Assembly: GCA_019114005.1 (NCBI GenBank)
Contig: DXGH01000004.1
Location: 1-48,185, forward strand
Origin: Candidatus Acetatifactor stercoripullorum
GTDB taxonomy: Bacteria; Bacillota; Clostridia; Lachnospirales; Lachnospiraceae
Direction of reading: 5' to 3'
Length of the DNA stretch: 48,185 bases
Made by a program: the position numbers and the translations under genes. Shown here one piece after another: positions 33,796-41,379 of the stretch. The notes under the pieces are model-generated. The model was not told the DNA's origin. It worked only from the letters and a program-made list of their open reading frames with translations, and did no database searches. The number at the start of each line of letters is the position of its first letter. Position 1 is the first letter of the stretch.

Positions 33796-34848
33796 TCAGA
33801 ACACCGCCATAAAAATTTTGGCCATAATAAATCCAATCAGGCCGCATCCCGGAAAAGTGAGCACCCAGGTGAGCACCATTTCCTTTACCACAGAAAAATT
33901 GATGGCAGAAATGCGTTTTACCGCCCCTACTCCCATGATAGCTGTGGTCTTTGCATGCGTAGTGGACACCGGTATGCCGAAAACGGAGCTGAACAACAGG
34001 CTTAGGGAGGCAGCGATGTCCGCCGAGAACCCCTGATACTTTTCCAGCTTTACCATATCCATTCCCACGGATTTTATGATTTTTTTGCCGCCGATGGAAG
34101 TGCCAAGCCCCATGACCACAGAACACAAAAGCATAAGCCACACAGGCATTTCCACCGCCTCAGAGGTGCTTTGCCCGTTGGCCAAAAGCAGGCTCAGCAG
34201 AATCACCCCCATAAATTTCTGTCCGTCCTGAGCTCCGTGCATGAAGCTCATGGATGCTGCTCCGAATATCTGAGCCGCTTGAAAAATCTTCTCTGTCTTT
34301 GCCCGGTTTGCCCGGCGAAACAAAAAAACAATAAACTTGCACACAAGCCACCCCAGTCCAAACCCAAGAGCCACGGAAATGACCAGTCCGTACACTACCT
34401 TGATCCACTCAGATCCGTTTACGCCCTCAAGGCTTCCGTGAAGCGCAATGGCGCCCCCTGTAAGACCTGCGATCAGCGCATGGCTTTCGCTGGTGGGAAT
34501 GCCAAAAAACCAGGCAAGGGTAGCCCAGACTACAATGGCAAACAGCGCCGCGCTTAATGCTACAATGGCCTGATGAGAGTCCGAGCCAAAATCCACCATT
34601 TTGGTTATGGTCTCCGCCACCGTTGCATTCACCATACTCATAATAAAAACACCAAGAAAATTAAAGACTGCCGCCATGATGATTGCTGCCCGCACAGGCA
34701 TACATCTGGTGACAACACAGGTTGCAATGGCATTGGGTGCGTCCGTCCAGCCGTTGACCAGAATCACTCCCAGCGTTAAAACCACTGCAAGAAGCAGCAG
34801 CGGATTTCCCATCAGCTGCGCCCAGAAATGTTCAAATGATAAATCCAC
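33796..34848 (-). CDS. pit: PiT-family inorganic phosphate transporter
   Basis: A 350-residue membrane protein with about ten spans and the two PiT signature repeats: GWTDAPNAIATCV in the first half and GIPVSTTHAKTTAIMG in the second. PiT proteins take up metal-phosphate with protons or sodium. The GTG start at 34848 follows GGAGG at six bases. The upstream region carries a sigma-A promoter and an array of PHO-box-like repeats, suggesting phosphate control. The DUF47 partner follows. Confidence 0.95.
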   Translation of the reverse strand: MDLSFEHFWAQLMGNPLLLLAVVLTLGVILVNGWTDAPNAIATCVVTRCMPVRAAIIMAAVFNFLGVFIMSMVNATVAETITKMVDFGSDSHQAIVALSAALFAIVVWATLAWFFGIPTSESHALIAGLTGGAIALHGSLEGVNGSEWIKVVYGLVISVALGFGLGWLVCKFIVFLFRRANRAKTEKIFQAAQIFGAASMSFMHGAQDGQKFMGVILLSLLLANGQSTSEAVEMPVWLMLLCSVVMGLGTSIGGKKIIKSVGMDMVKLEKYQGFSADIAASLSLLFSSVFGIPVSTTHAKTTAIMGVGAVKRISAINFSVVKEMVLTWVLTFPGCGLIGFIMAKIFMAVF

Positions 34849-34912
34849 CTTTATCCTCCTGCGGCCTCAAAAGAAACGGGAATCCGTTTGTTCCCGGCTG
34901 GCCGTTATCATC

Positions 34913-34941
34913 ATTATATCATCTGGTGTAAAAAGAAACAA
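34913..34941 (-). promoter_or_regulatory. Promoter for pit-DUF47
   Basis: On the minus strand TTGTTT (34936-34941), 17 bp, TATAAT (34913-34918). The -35 is poor, as expected for an activated promoter, and one PHO-like repeat falls in the spacer. Confidence 0.7.
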
Positions 34942-34987
34942 CAGAATATGTAAAAGAATTGTAAAGGAAACGTAAAGAACCGTAACC
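34927..34987 (-). promoter_or_regulatory. PHO-box-like array (TTTAC repeats, 11-bp period)
   Basis: Read on the minus strand, TTTAC-type elements end at 34928, 34950, 34961, 34972 and (as GTTAC) 34982, with a weaker element near 34939. The 11-bp period matches the direct repeats bound by Bacillus-type PhoP (TTAACA-like hexamers with five-base gaps). The array overlaps and extends upstream of the pit promoter, the position from which PhoP activates. Confidence 0.65.
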
Positions 34988-35019
34988 CCTCCCCCAAAAG
35001 CCGTCTCTCAAATTATTCC

Positions 35020-35048
35020 TTGACGCGCCCCGGGCATAATGATATAAA
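35020..35048 (+). promoter_or_regulatory. Sigma-A promoter for prs
   Basis: TTGACG (35020-35025) and TATAAA (35043-35048) are 17 bp apart. The ATG lies about 55 bp beyond the probable transcription start, behind AGGAGG. Confidence 0.75.
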
Positions 35049-35109
35049 TGAATTGTCAGCGAAGTTTGTTGTTCTTATCTATATAGAGATTACCTACAGG
35101 AGGAAGCAT

Positions 35110-36312
35110 ATGCCTAATTTACGCGAGCTTGAGAACGCCATGCCCGTGGCTCCGCTAAAAATTGCCGCGCTCTCTTCCGCAGAGCGGATGGGGCGCCGGA
35201 TTAATGATTATCTGGTGGAATTCAGAAAAAGCATACATAATGAAAAAGTAAAAAGTGATCCTGCCTTTCACGGTTACAGTGAATCAAATTACCTTGTAAA
35301 TCTGCAGGTTCCCCGTTTCGGCAGCGGAGAGGCAAAGGCCGTTTTTGGAGAAAGCATCCGGGGAAAAGATTTATTTCTTTTGGTGGATGTGTGCAATCAC
35401 AGTATCACCTACACGATCAACGGCTACACCAATCACATGTCTCCCGATGACCATTACCAGGATTTGAAGCGCGTAATCGCCGCCTGCAACGGCAAGGCCA
35501 AGCGCATCAATGTGATTATGCCCTTCCTCTACGAGGGCAGGCAGCACAAGAGAAGCGGACGGGAATCCCTGGATTGTGCTTACGCTTTGGAGGAGCTTCG
35601 GGATATGGGAGTGAGCAATTTTATCACCTTCGACGCCCACGATCCCAGAGTGCAGAACGCCACACCCTTAAACGGCTTTGACAATTTTACGCCGCCTTAT
35701 CAGTTCATTAAGGCACTTTTAAATTCAGAGGATGATCTGCTGGTGGATAAGGAGCACCTGATCGTCATCAGTCCCGACGAAGGAGCCTTGGACCGGGCCA
35801 TCTATTTTTCCAGTGTGCTGGGCGTAGACACCGGCATGTTTTATAAAAGACGCGACTATTCCACCATCGTCAACGGAAAAAACCCTATTGTGGCCCATGA
35901 ATTTCTGGGAGACAACATCGACGGAAAGGATATCATTATTATTGACGATATGATTTCCTCAGGCGGCAGTATGCTGGACACCGCTAAGCAGTTAAAGCGT
36001 ATGAATGCCCGCCGGGTATTTATCTGCTGCACCTTCGGTTTATTCACCGACGGCCTGGATGCTTTTGATAAAGCCTATGAACAGGGCTATTTTGACAAGG
36101 TGGTGACCACGGACCTTACCTATCTTCCTCCGGAGCTTTATTCCAGGCCCTATTTTATCGAGGCGGATATGAGTAAATTTATCGCCTCCCTCATCGATTT
36201 TATGAATCACGATGTCTCTCTCTCCAATGCGCTTGCCACAACCGAGAAGATACATGGTATTCTGGAGGCATACAATAACCGCACCAATATAGAGTTTCTG
36301 ACCCGCGACTAA
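35110..36312 (+). CDS. prs: Ribose-phosphate pyrophosphokinase (long clostridial type)
   Basis: A 400-residue PRPP synthetase homologue. It makes phosphoribosyl pyrophosphate from ribose-5-phosphate and ATP for nucleotide, His and Trp synthesis. The PRPP-binding loop IIIIDDMISSGGS is at about residues 275-287, and FDAHDP recalls the DLHA-type motif of the family. It is about 85 residues longer than the classic enzyme, with an extended N-terminus (first 90 residues) and C-terminus. AGGAGG precedes the ATG. Single gene with its own promoter and terminator. Confidence 0.92.
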   Translation: MPNLRELENAMPVAPLKIAALSSAERMGRRINDYLVEFRKSIHNEKVKSDPAFHGYSESNYLVNLQVPRFGSGEAKAVFGESIRGKDLFLLVDVCNHSITYTINGYTNHMSPDDHYQDLKRVIAACNGKAKRINVIMPFLYEGRQHKRSGRESLDCAYALEELRDMGVSNFITFDAHDPRVQNATPLNGFDNFTPPYQFIKALLNSEDDLLVDKEHLIVISPDEGALDRAIYFSSVLGVDTGMFYKRRDYSTIVNGKNPIVAHEFLGDNIDGKDIIIIDDMISSGGSMLDTAKQLKRMNARRVFICCTFGLFTDGLDAFDKAYEQGYFDKVVTTDLTYLPPELYSRPYFIEADMSKFIASLIDFMNHDVSLSNALATTEKIHGILEAYNNRTNIEFLTRD

Positions 36313-36315
36313 ATT

Positions 36316-36360
36316 GAGGAAACGGCACAGCCATCTAAGGCTGCGCCGTTTCCCTTTATA
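36316..36360. terminator. Bidirectional terminator between prs and the histidine kinase gene
   Basis: GGAAACGGC-CAGCC pairs with GGCTG-GCCGTTTCC (one mismatched pair) around a six-base loop at 36318-36353. Short T-rich tails on either side (CTTTATAT; TCAATTT on the other strand) let it serve both converging units. Confidence 0.75.
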
Positions 36361-39030
36361 TCAAGTTTCTTGCAGGTTGCCAGCATACTCCGGAAATTCT
36401 ATAACTACCTTGAAGAGATCCCCGTCCAGGTAAATTGTAAATTCTCCTCCCTGAAGCTGTACCAGGCTTTTTGCAATGGACAGTCCCAATCCGCTGCCCT
36501 CTTCACTTCTGGATTCATCTCCTCTGATGAATCGCTCCGTCAGCTCTTCCGGACTGATGTTCATTCTGCTCTCGGAAATGTTTTTAATGGCCGTGCAGAC
36601 CCTGCCGTTTTCCACAGTCAAATCCAGATAAACCCTGGTCCCTTTCATTGCATATTTACAGATATTATGAAATAAATTTTCTATCACTCTCCACATTCTG
36701 CGGCTGTCTGCATAAATATTGGCCGGCTGTTCCCCGCCGGAAAATACGATCTCAAGCTGTTTATCCTCCAGCTTTTCGGAAAACTCCCCGATACTCTGGT
36801 GTAAAAGCTCCGTCAAATCCAGTCTTTCCTTGTTCAGCACGATGCTGCCGGAGGATATTTTGGATGCCTCCACCAGATCATCCGTAAGCTGTTTTAAGCG
36901 CTGGGATTTACTCTCCAGTATATTGATATAGCTTTTGGCTGGCTCCTCCTCTATTTTCAGCCGCTTTAAAAGATCCACATAATTGATAATGGAGGTGAGC
37001 GGCGTCTTAATATCGTGGGACACATTTGTGATCAGATCCGTTTTCATCTGTTCATCCTTCATACTGGTTTTCACCGCCTTGCGGATTCCCTCGCCGATAT
37101 TGTTCACCGCATCCGCCATCTCCTTGTTGGCTCCGTGGAGGCTTGATACGTCCAGCTTAAAATCCACTTCCCCGTCCCGGATTCTGTTGATGCCCTCCAC
37201 AATTTCAATCTGTTCCCCGTTGTCGCGGAACAAAAGCATTCCTATGGCCACATCCAAAATCACCGCCAGGAAAATCACACCAGCCGCCAGCATTTTATGC
37301 TCCTGCAGCATATACACAAGGATAACCGCAGCAAAATTTGCGAACAAAAACAAATTATAAGGAATCAGGGTACTCACCGCCGAATTTTTGTGGCGGAAAA
37401 TAAATTTCACAAAATTCCTGCAGCAGGTTAAAAGCCTGCATAGAAGGCTGTCCCTCCAGAAATTTCCGCATCGCAGGCGCCGTGCCAGACTGTACCAAAT
37501 CAGACTGAAAAACACGCTCACGCAGATGCCGTAGGCTCCAAAGCAGCCGTATTCATACAGCATGAACCCTCCGGACAATCTTGCATAATCTGCGAATACG
37601 GAATCTGCGATTTCAAGAAGCTGATCCCGTCCCCAGAGTGCTGCATACCAGACAAGAATGCCAAGAATCACCCACAGCTCCGTCCAGACATGATCTATGC
37701 CGTTTAAGTACTTCACCCGGTTCCCGGTTTCATCCATGCCCACACCTGCAGTAGCGGTCAAATACACCCAGAGACTCAGCCATACAAGGGCTTGAACAAT
37801 AATTGCCGCCGTAATCACCCCTATATTGGGCACGATCCTGTCAAAGGCGCTGTGTGCATTGTAAAAGGCATCCCCGGAAACGGCATAGGTGTTATCCACA
37901 CCTATCCAGATGTGCGTGGTCTCCGGATACGCATAGGCATACTCCTGAATATACTGATGGATTTCATCCTCACTCAAAACCGTATTGCCGGTAAACTCCA
38001 GGCTGTCCGGATAATAAATGAGATATCTTCTGTATTCGGAAAAGTATTCCGTCACCTCACTGTCCGGCTTCTCCATAAGCTGTGACACATTGGTATAGGT
38101 TCTCGTGACTTCGTCAACCGTCATGCGCACCATATACATCAGATTGGTATTCCCCTCCTGATAAAGCGCATTACAGGCCTGATACTGCTGATATTCTGCC
38201 GTCAGGGTTTCAATGGCCTCCGTAAGGTTTGCCTGCAGCTTCATATAATCCACCCAGTTATCCGCATAGGAAATCAGCTGTCTCTCCCCGTCCACAGTCT
38301 CATACCTGCACACCAGCAGCGGGAAATATACATTCAAGCTGCCGTCATCCTCCCGGGATACGCTGATCTCATCGGGATATTCCGCCATAATATAGGAAAA
38401 CGCCATATCCTCCAGCTGTTCAGTGGTATATTCCCCCAGAGCTTCCTCTATGGCGGCCACTTCCTCCTCTGCCCTCATCTCCGGCATCTCCGCATCCCAG
38501 TCCACCACTTCAGCCCTTCCCGTATAAAATCCCCGGAAATAAAGCTGTCCGTTTTCATCCAGAGCAAAGTTTTCCGCAGAAACCACCTGTCCGAAATAAT
38601 TCAAAAAATCGGACATGCTCATCACTCTGTTATTGTATTCCACTCCGTTTCTTCCCCATTTGATCAAATCCTCCAGCTCATATACCGCAGTTATGGCGCA
38701 GTCGTTTCCCAGCCCTCTTTTTTCTGCAAACGCAGTCACATCCACTTCCTTGCCGGGATCAAATTCTCCATCTGTTTCAAGCTGGGACTTTATGGCTGCC
38801 AGGCGCATGACATCGGACACCGCCGTCCTGAAGATATCCTGATAAACCTCTGAATCCTCAAAGACAGGCTCTGTGTAAAAAGGATCGATCTGATAGGTTT
38901 TCACTCCATGCAAAGACTCCACCGTCAAAAAAGAATGAAATAAAATTCCAGCTATGGCAATCATAATTCCCATAGCCATCAGATGCTGTATGAGTTCCAG
39001 TCCTAATCGTTTAAACGTCGGCTTTTTCAT
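36361..39030 (-). CDS. Large membrane sensor histidine kinase
   Basis: An 889-residue kinase. One span near residues 14-33 is followed by an extracellular region of about 360 residues with no domain I recognise, then roughly six more spans between 400 and 590, a HAMP-like linker (about 600-650, EIVEGINRIRDGEVDFKLDV), the H-box NVSHDIKTPLTS with the phospho-acceptor His near residue 672, and an HATPase domain with N-box NLFHNICKYA and G-box GSGLGLSIAKSL. The response regulator gene lies 12 bp upstream. The signal is unknown; the envelope-gene neighbourhood hints at a cell-surface cue. Confidence 0.93.
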   Translation of the reverse strand: MKKPTFKRLGLELIQHLMAMGIMIAIAGILFHSFLTVESLHGVKTYQIDPFYTEPVFEDSEVYQDIFRTAVSDVMRLAAIKSQLETDGEFDPGKEVDVTAFAEKRGLGNDCAITAVYELEDLIKWGRNGVEYNNRVMSMSDFLNYFGQVVSAENFALDENGQLYFRGFYTGRAEVVDWDAEMPEMRAEEEVAAIEEALGEYTTEQLEDMAFSYIMAEYPDEISVSREDDGSLNVYFPLLVCRYETVDGERQLISYADNWVDYMKLQANLTEAIETLTAEYQQYQACNALYQEGNTNLMYMVRMTVDEVTRTYTNVSQLMEKPDSEVTEYFSEYRRYLIYYPDSLEFTGNTVLSEDEIHQYIQEYAYAYPETTHIWIGVDNTYAVSGDAFYNAHSAFDRIVPNIGVITAAIIVQALVWLSLWVYLTATAGVGMDETGNRVKYLNGIDHVWTELWVILGILVWYAALWGRDQLLEIADSVFADYARLSGGFMLYEYGCFGAYGICVSVFFSLIWYSLARRLRCGNFWRDSLLCRLLTCCRNFVKFIFRHKNSAVSTLIPYNLFLFANFAAVILVYMLQEHKMLAAGVIFLAVILDVAIGMLLFRDNGEQIEIVEGINRIRDGEVDFKLDVSSLHGANKEMADAVNNIGEGIRKAVKTSMKDEQMKTDLITNVSHDIKTPLTSIINYVDLLKRLKIEEEPAKSYINILESKSQRLKQLTDDLVEASKISSGSIVLNKERLDLTELLHQSIGEFSEKLEDKQLEIVFSGGEQPANIYADSRRMWRVIENLFHNICKYAMKGTRVYLDLTVENGRVCTAIKNISESRMNISPEELTERFIRGDESRSEEGSGLGLSIAKSLVQLQGGEFTIYLDGDLFKVVIEFPEYAGNLQET

Positions 39031-39042
39031 GACTCCTCGCTT

Positions 39043-39735
39043 CTACTGCTTGTCTACCTTATATCCCACGCCCCACACTACCTTAATGTATCGCGGCTCC
39101 TTGGGGTTGATTTCTATTTTTTCCCTGATATGCCGGATATGCACGGCAACCGTGTTATCCGCCCCGATGGCATCCTCATTCCAAATGCTCTCGTATATCT
39201 GATTAATGGAAAACACTCTGCCCTGATTCTTCACCAAGAGCAGCAGAATATTATATTCAATGGGAGTCAGCTTCACGGGCTCGCCGTCCACAGTCACCTG
39301 CTTGTTATCATCGTTTATCACCAATCCTCCTACCTGATAAACGGATTTGCTCTCACCGCTTAGACTGCCCAGAGAGGTATAACGCCGCAGATTGGACTTT
39401 ACCCTTGCCACAAGCTCCAGTGGATTGAAGGGCTTTGTAATATAATCGTCCGCCCCAATGTTCAGCCCCAGTATCTTGTCCGCATCCTCCGACTTTGCCG
39501 ACAGGATAATAATAGGGATACTGCTGTTTTCCCGGATTTTCAAGGTAGCGCGGATTCCATCCAGCTTCGGCATCATTACGTCCATGATCAACAGCTGAAT
39601 TTCCTCTTTCCTTAAAATCTCCATAGCCTGCTCGCCGTCATATGCCTTGAAAATACGGTAACCGTCCTGACTTAAATAAATTTCGATGGCCTCCACAATT
39701 TCCCTGTCATCGTCACAAACTAAAATATTTGCCAT
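39043..39735 (-). CDS. OmpR/PhoB-family response regulator
   Basis: A 230-residue regulator. The receiver has the acidic pair CDDD (residues 7-10), the phospho-acceptor Asp in LLIMDVMMPKLDG (about residue 52), LSAKSEDADK and the lysine of YITKPFNP. The C-terminal winged helix has NILLLLVKNQGRVFSINQIYES and VHIRHIREKIE. It resembles VanR-type regulators. It is cotranscribed with the kinase gene downstream and follows pgeF by six bases, so it belongs to the rbgA-rnhB unit as well. Confidence 0.95.
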   Translation of the reverse strand: MANILVCDDDREIVEAIEIYLSQDGYRIFKAYDGEQAMEILRKEEIQLLIMDVMMPKLDGIRATLKIRENSSIPIIILSAKSEDADKILGLNIGADDYITKPFNPLELVARVKSNLRRYTSLGSLSGESKSVYQVGGLVINDDNKQVTVDGEPVKLTPIEYNILLLLVKNQGRVFSINQIYESIWNEDAIGADNTVAVHIRHIREKIEINPKEPRYIKVVWGVGYKVDKQ

Positions 39736-39741
39736 TTTAAC

Positions 39742-40668
39742 CTATTCCTCCGGTTTCTTTTTCAACATCAAAAACGCACCAAGATTTCCTCTTCTGCCAC
39801 CAGATGCCCTGTGGGAAAACAAATAGGAAGGGTTATGGCAGGTACAGACATCTGCCACAGATATCCTCTCAAGGGGGATTCCCGCCTTTCTAAGAATCAG
39901 CAAATTGGCGAGCCACAGATTCAGCTGATATTTTCCGCAAACGCCTCCGGGCCGCAAAACCCGGGGCAGGCTTCCTCCCCTTCCGGTCAAGGTTCCCTTT
40001 TCCCAGATTTCCTCCAGAAAGTCCGAAAAGCCCGCTTCCATCTCTTTAAACTGCCCGGCCACATCGTCTCCCACCTGGTAACAGTCACTACAGATGGCGG
40101 GACCTATGGCAGCAATCAGCTCCTCAGGTCTGGTATTGAAATTTTCAGACATGGCCTCTGCCATATGCCTTCCCATCTCCATCACAGTTCCCCGCCAGCC
40201 GGAGTGGGCAAGCCCGATCACCTCATGAACCGGGTCCAGAAAATAAAGGGGCACACAATCCGCATAGGTGGTCACCAGGGCAATTCCCCTCTCCTTCGTG
40301 ATCAGACCATCCACATCCGTATAGTCAAGAGGCCGTACAATCCCCTTTCCCCGGTCTGCCTGCGTCACCAGCCGGATATTTACCGTATGGGTCTGCTTCG
40401 ACGAAACCATGTCCTCTGCACTGCAGTGAAGAATCTTTGCAATGCGTTCATAATTAGAAAGCACGTCCCCTTGGTCATCACCTCTTTCAAAGCTCAGATT
40501 CATGGAGGAAAAAATCCCCTTGCTGCACCCTCCCAGACGAGTACTGAACAAATGCTCCACAAGTCCAGAAGCCTCAAGGGCCGGAAATGTAAGATACTCC
40601 ACCCCTCCCATGCAGTTTTGCTTCAAAACCTTTCCTGATGCTCTCTCTTCTCTCACTATCTGAAACAC
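39742..40668 (-). CDS. pgeF: PgeF/YfiH (LACC1-like) family protein
   Basis: A 308-residue protein of the family called polyphenol oxidase or peptidoglycan editing factor. The metal-site residues are seen in VSSKQTHT, TYADCVPLYF and GLAHSGWRGTV. In E. coli the protein removes wrongly built muropeptide precursors; homologues have purine nucleoside phosphorylase and deaminase activity. The GTG at 40668 has AGGAGG ten bases upstream; the gene starts four bases after the yraN stop. It sits in an envelope-related operon. Confidence 0.93.
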   Translation of the reverse strand: MFQIVREERASGKVLKQNCMGGVEYLTFPALEASGLVEHLFSTRLGGCSKGIFSSMNLSFERGDDQGDVLSNYERIAKILHCSAEDMVSSKQTHTVNIRLVTQADRGKGIVRPLDYTDVDGLITKERGIALVTTYADCVPLYFLDPVHEVIGLAHSGWRGTVMEMGRHMAEAMSENFNTRPEELIAAIGPAICSDCYQVGDDVAGQFKEMEAGFSDFLEEIWEKGTLTGRGGSLPRVLRPGGVCGKYQLNLWLANLLILRKAGIPLERISVADVCTCHNPSYLFSHRASGGRRGNLGAFLMLKKKPEE

Positions 40669-40671
40669 AAA

Positions 40672-41043
40672 TTATTTTCCTCCTGCATACCTGTGTGGAA
40701 AAGCATTTTTTATCCAGCGGATTTCCTCTCCCTGTATGGCGACCACATCATAGCGCACTGGCGCAAAATCTCCAATTCCCTGGCTGCAGCGGTAAAAATC
40801 TGCCGTTCTGCAGATTTTCTGCTGCTTTTTTAACGTTACAGCCTCCAGCGCGCCTCCCATGCTGTGGGTTCTGCGATACTTTACCTCCACAAACACCAGA
40901 TACCCCTGGTGAATCCCCACAATATCGATCTCTCCCTGTCTGCCCCGAAAATTTTGTTTCAGGATTCTCACTCCCCGCTGCTTAAGATATGCCGCTGCAA
41001 GCTGTTCCTTTTTTGTCCCTGTTTCCCGTTGATTCAAATTCAC
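40672..41043 (-). CDS. YraN family (UPF0102) endonuclease-like protein
   Basis: A 123-residue protein with the UPF0102 core: EQLAAAYLKQRG, NFRGRQGEIDIVG and LVFVEVKYRR, a restriction-endonuclease-like fold with the D-x-n-E-x-K pattern (EID and EVK). Found widely beside rnhB and pgeF; its role is not settled. In frame and close-spaced with neighbours (24 bp after the FlhB-like gene), so part of the same operon. Confidence 0.92.
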   Translation of the reverse strand: MNLNQRETGTKKEQLAAAYLKQRGVRILKQNFRGRQGEIDIVGIHQGYLVFVEVKYRRTHSMGGALEAVTLKKQQKICRTADFYRCSQGIGDFAPVRYDVVAIQGEEIRWIKNAFPHRYAGGK

Positions 41044-41067
41044 CTCTTCTACAGCTCATTTGCTCTG

Positions 41068-41364
41068 TCATTTTTTCATTTTGCTTCTCAGCTTATCCAT
41101 AGAATCCACAAAAACCAGAATTTCCGCCACCACCTCGTAAAGCTCCGGCGGTATCATATCGCCGATCTGCAGCCGGGACAGTGTATCAGCCAGCTTGTCG
41201 TCTCTGTGGATGGGTACGTCATGCTCCTTTGCTCTTTCAATGATCCTTTCCGCCAAAATCCCCTTGCCGCTGGCGATTACCTTTGGCGCTTCCTCACTGG
41301 GATCATACTCCAGAGCAATCGCCTGTTTTGTCCTGTTTTCCTTTTCTGCCACGTCTCCTCTCAT
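41068..41364 (-). CDS. ylqH: FlhB C-terminal-like protein (YlqH family)
   Basis: A 98-residue protein matching the cytoplasmic C-terminal domain of the flagellar/type III export switch FlhB: KQAIALEYDPSEEAPKVIASG, GILAERIIERAKEHDVPIH and LADTLSRLQIGDMIPPELYE. It has no membrane part, and the autocleavage NPTH motif of true FlhB is replaced (YDPS). B. subtilis has the same solo gene (ylqH) after rnhB and ylqG. It follows the FliK-like gene by 15 bp. Its role outside flagella is unknown; no flagellar gene is in the window. Confidence 0.9.
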   Translation of the reverse strand: MRGDVAEKENRTKQAIALEYDPSEEAPKVIASGKGILAERIIERAKEHDVPIHRDDKLADTLSRLQIGDMIPPELYEVVAEILVFVDSMDKLRSKMKK

Positions 41365-41379
41365 CCCTTCCGCCTTCTC

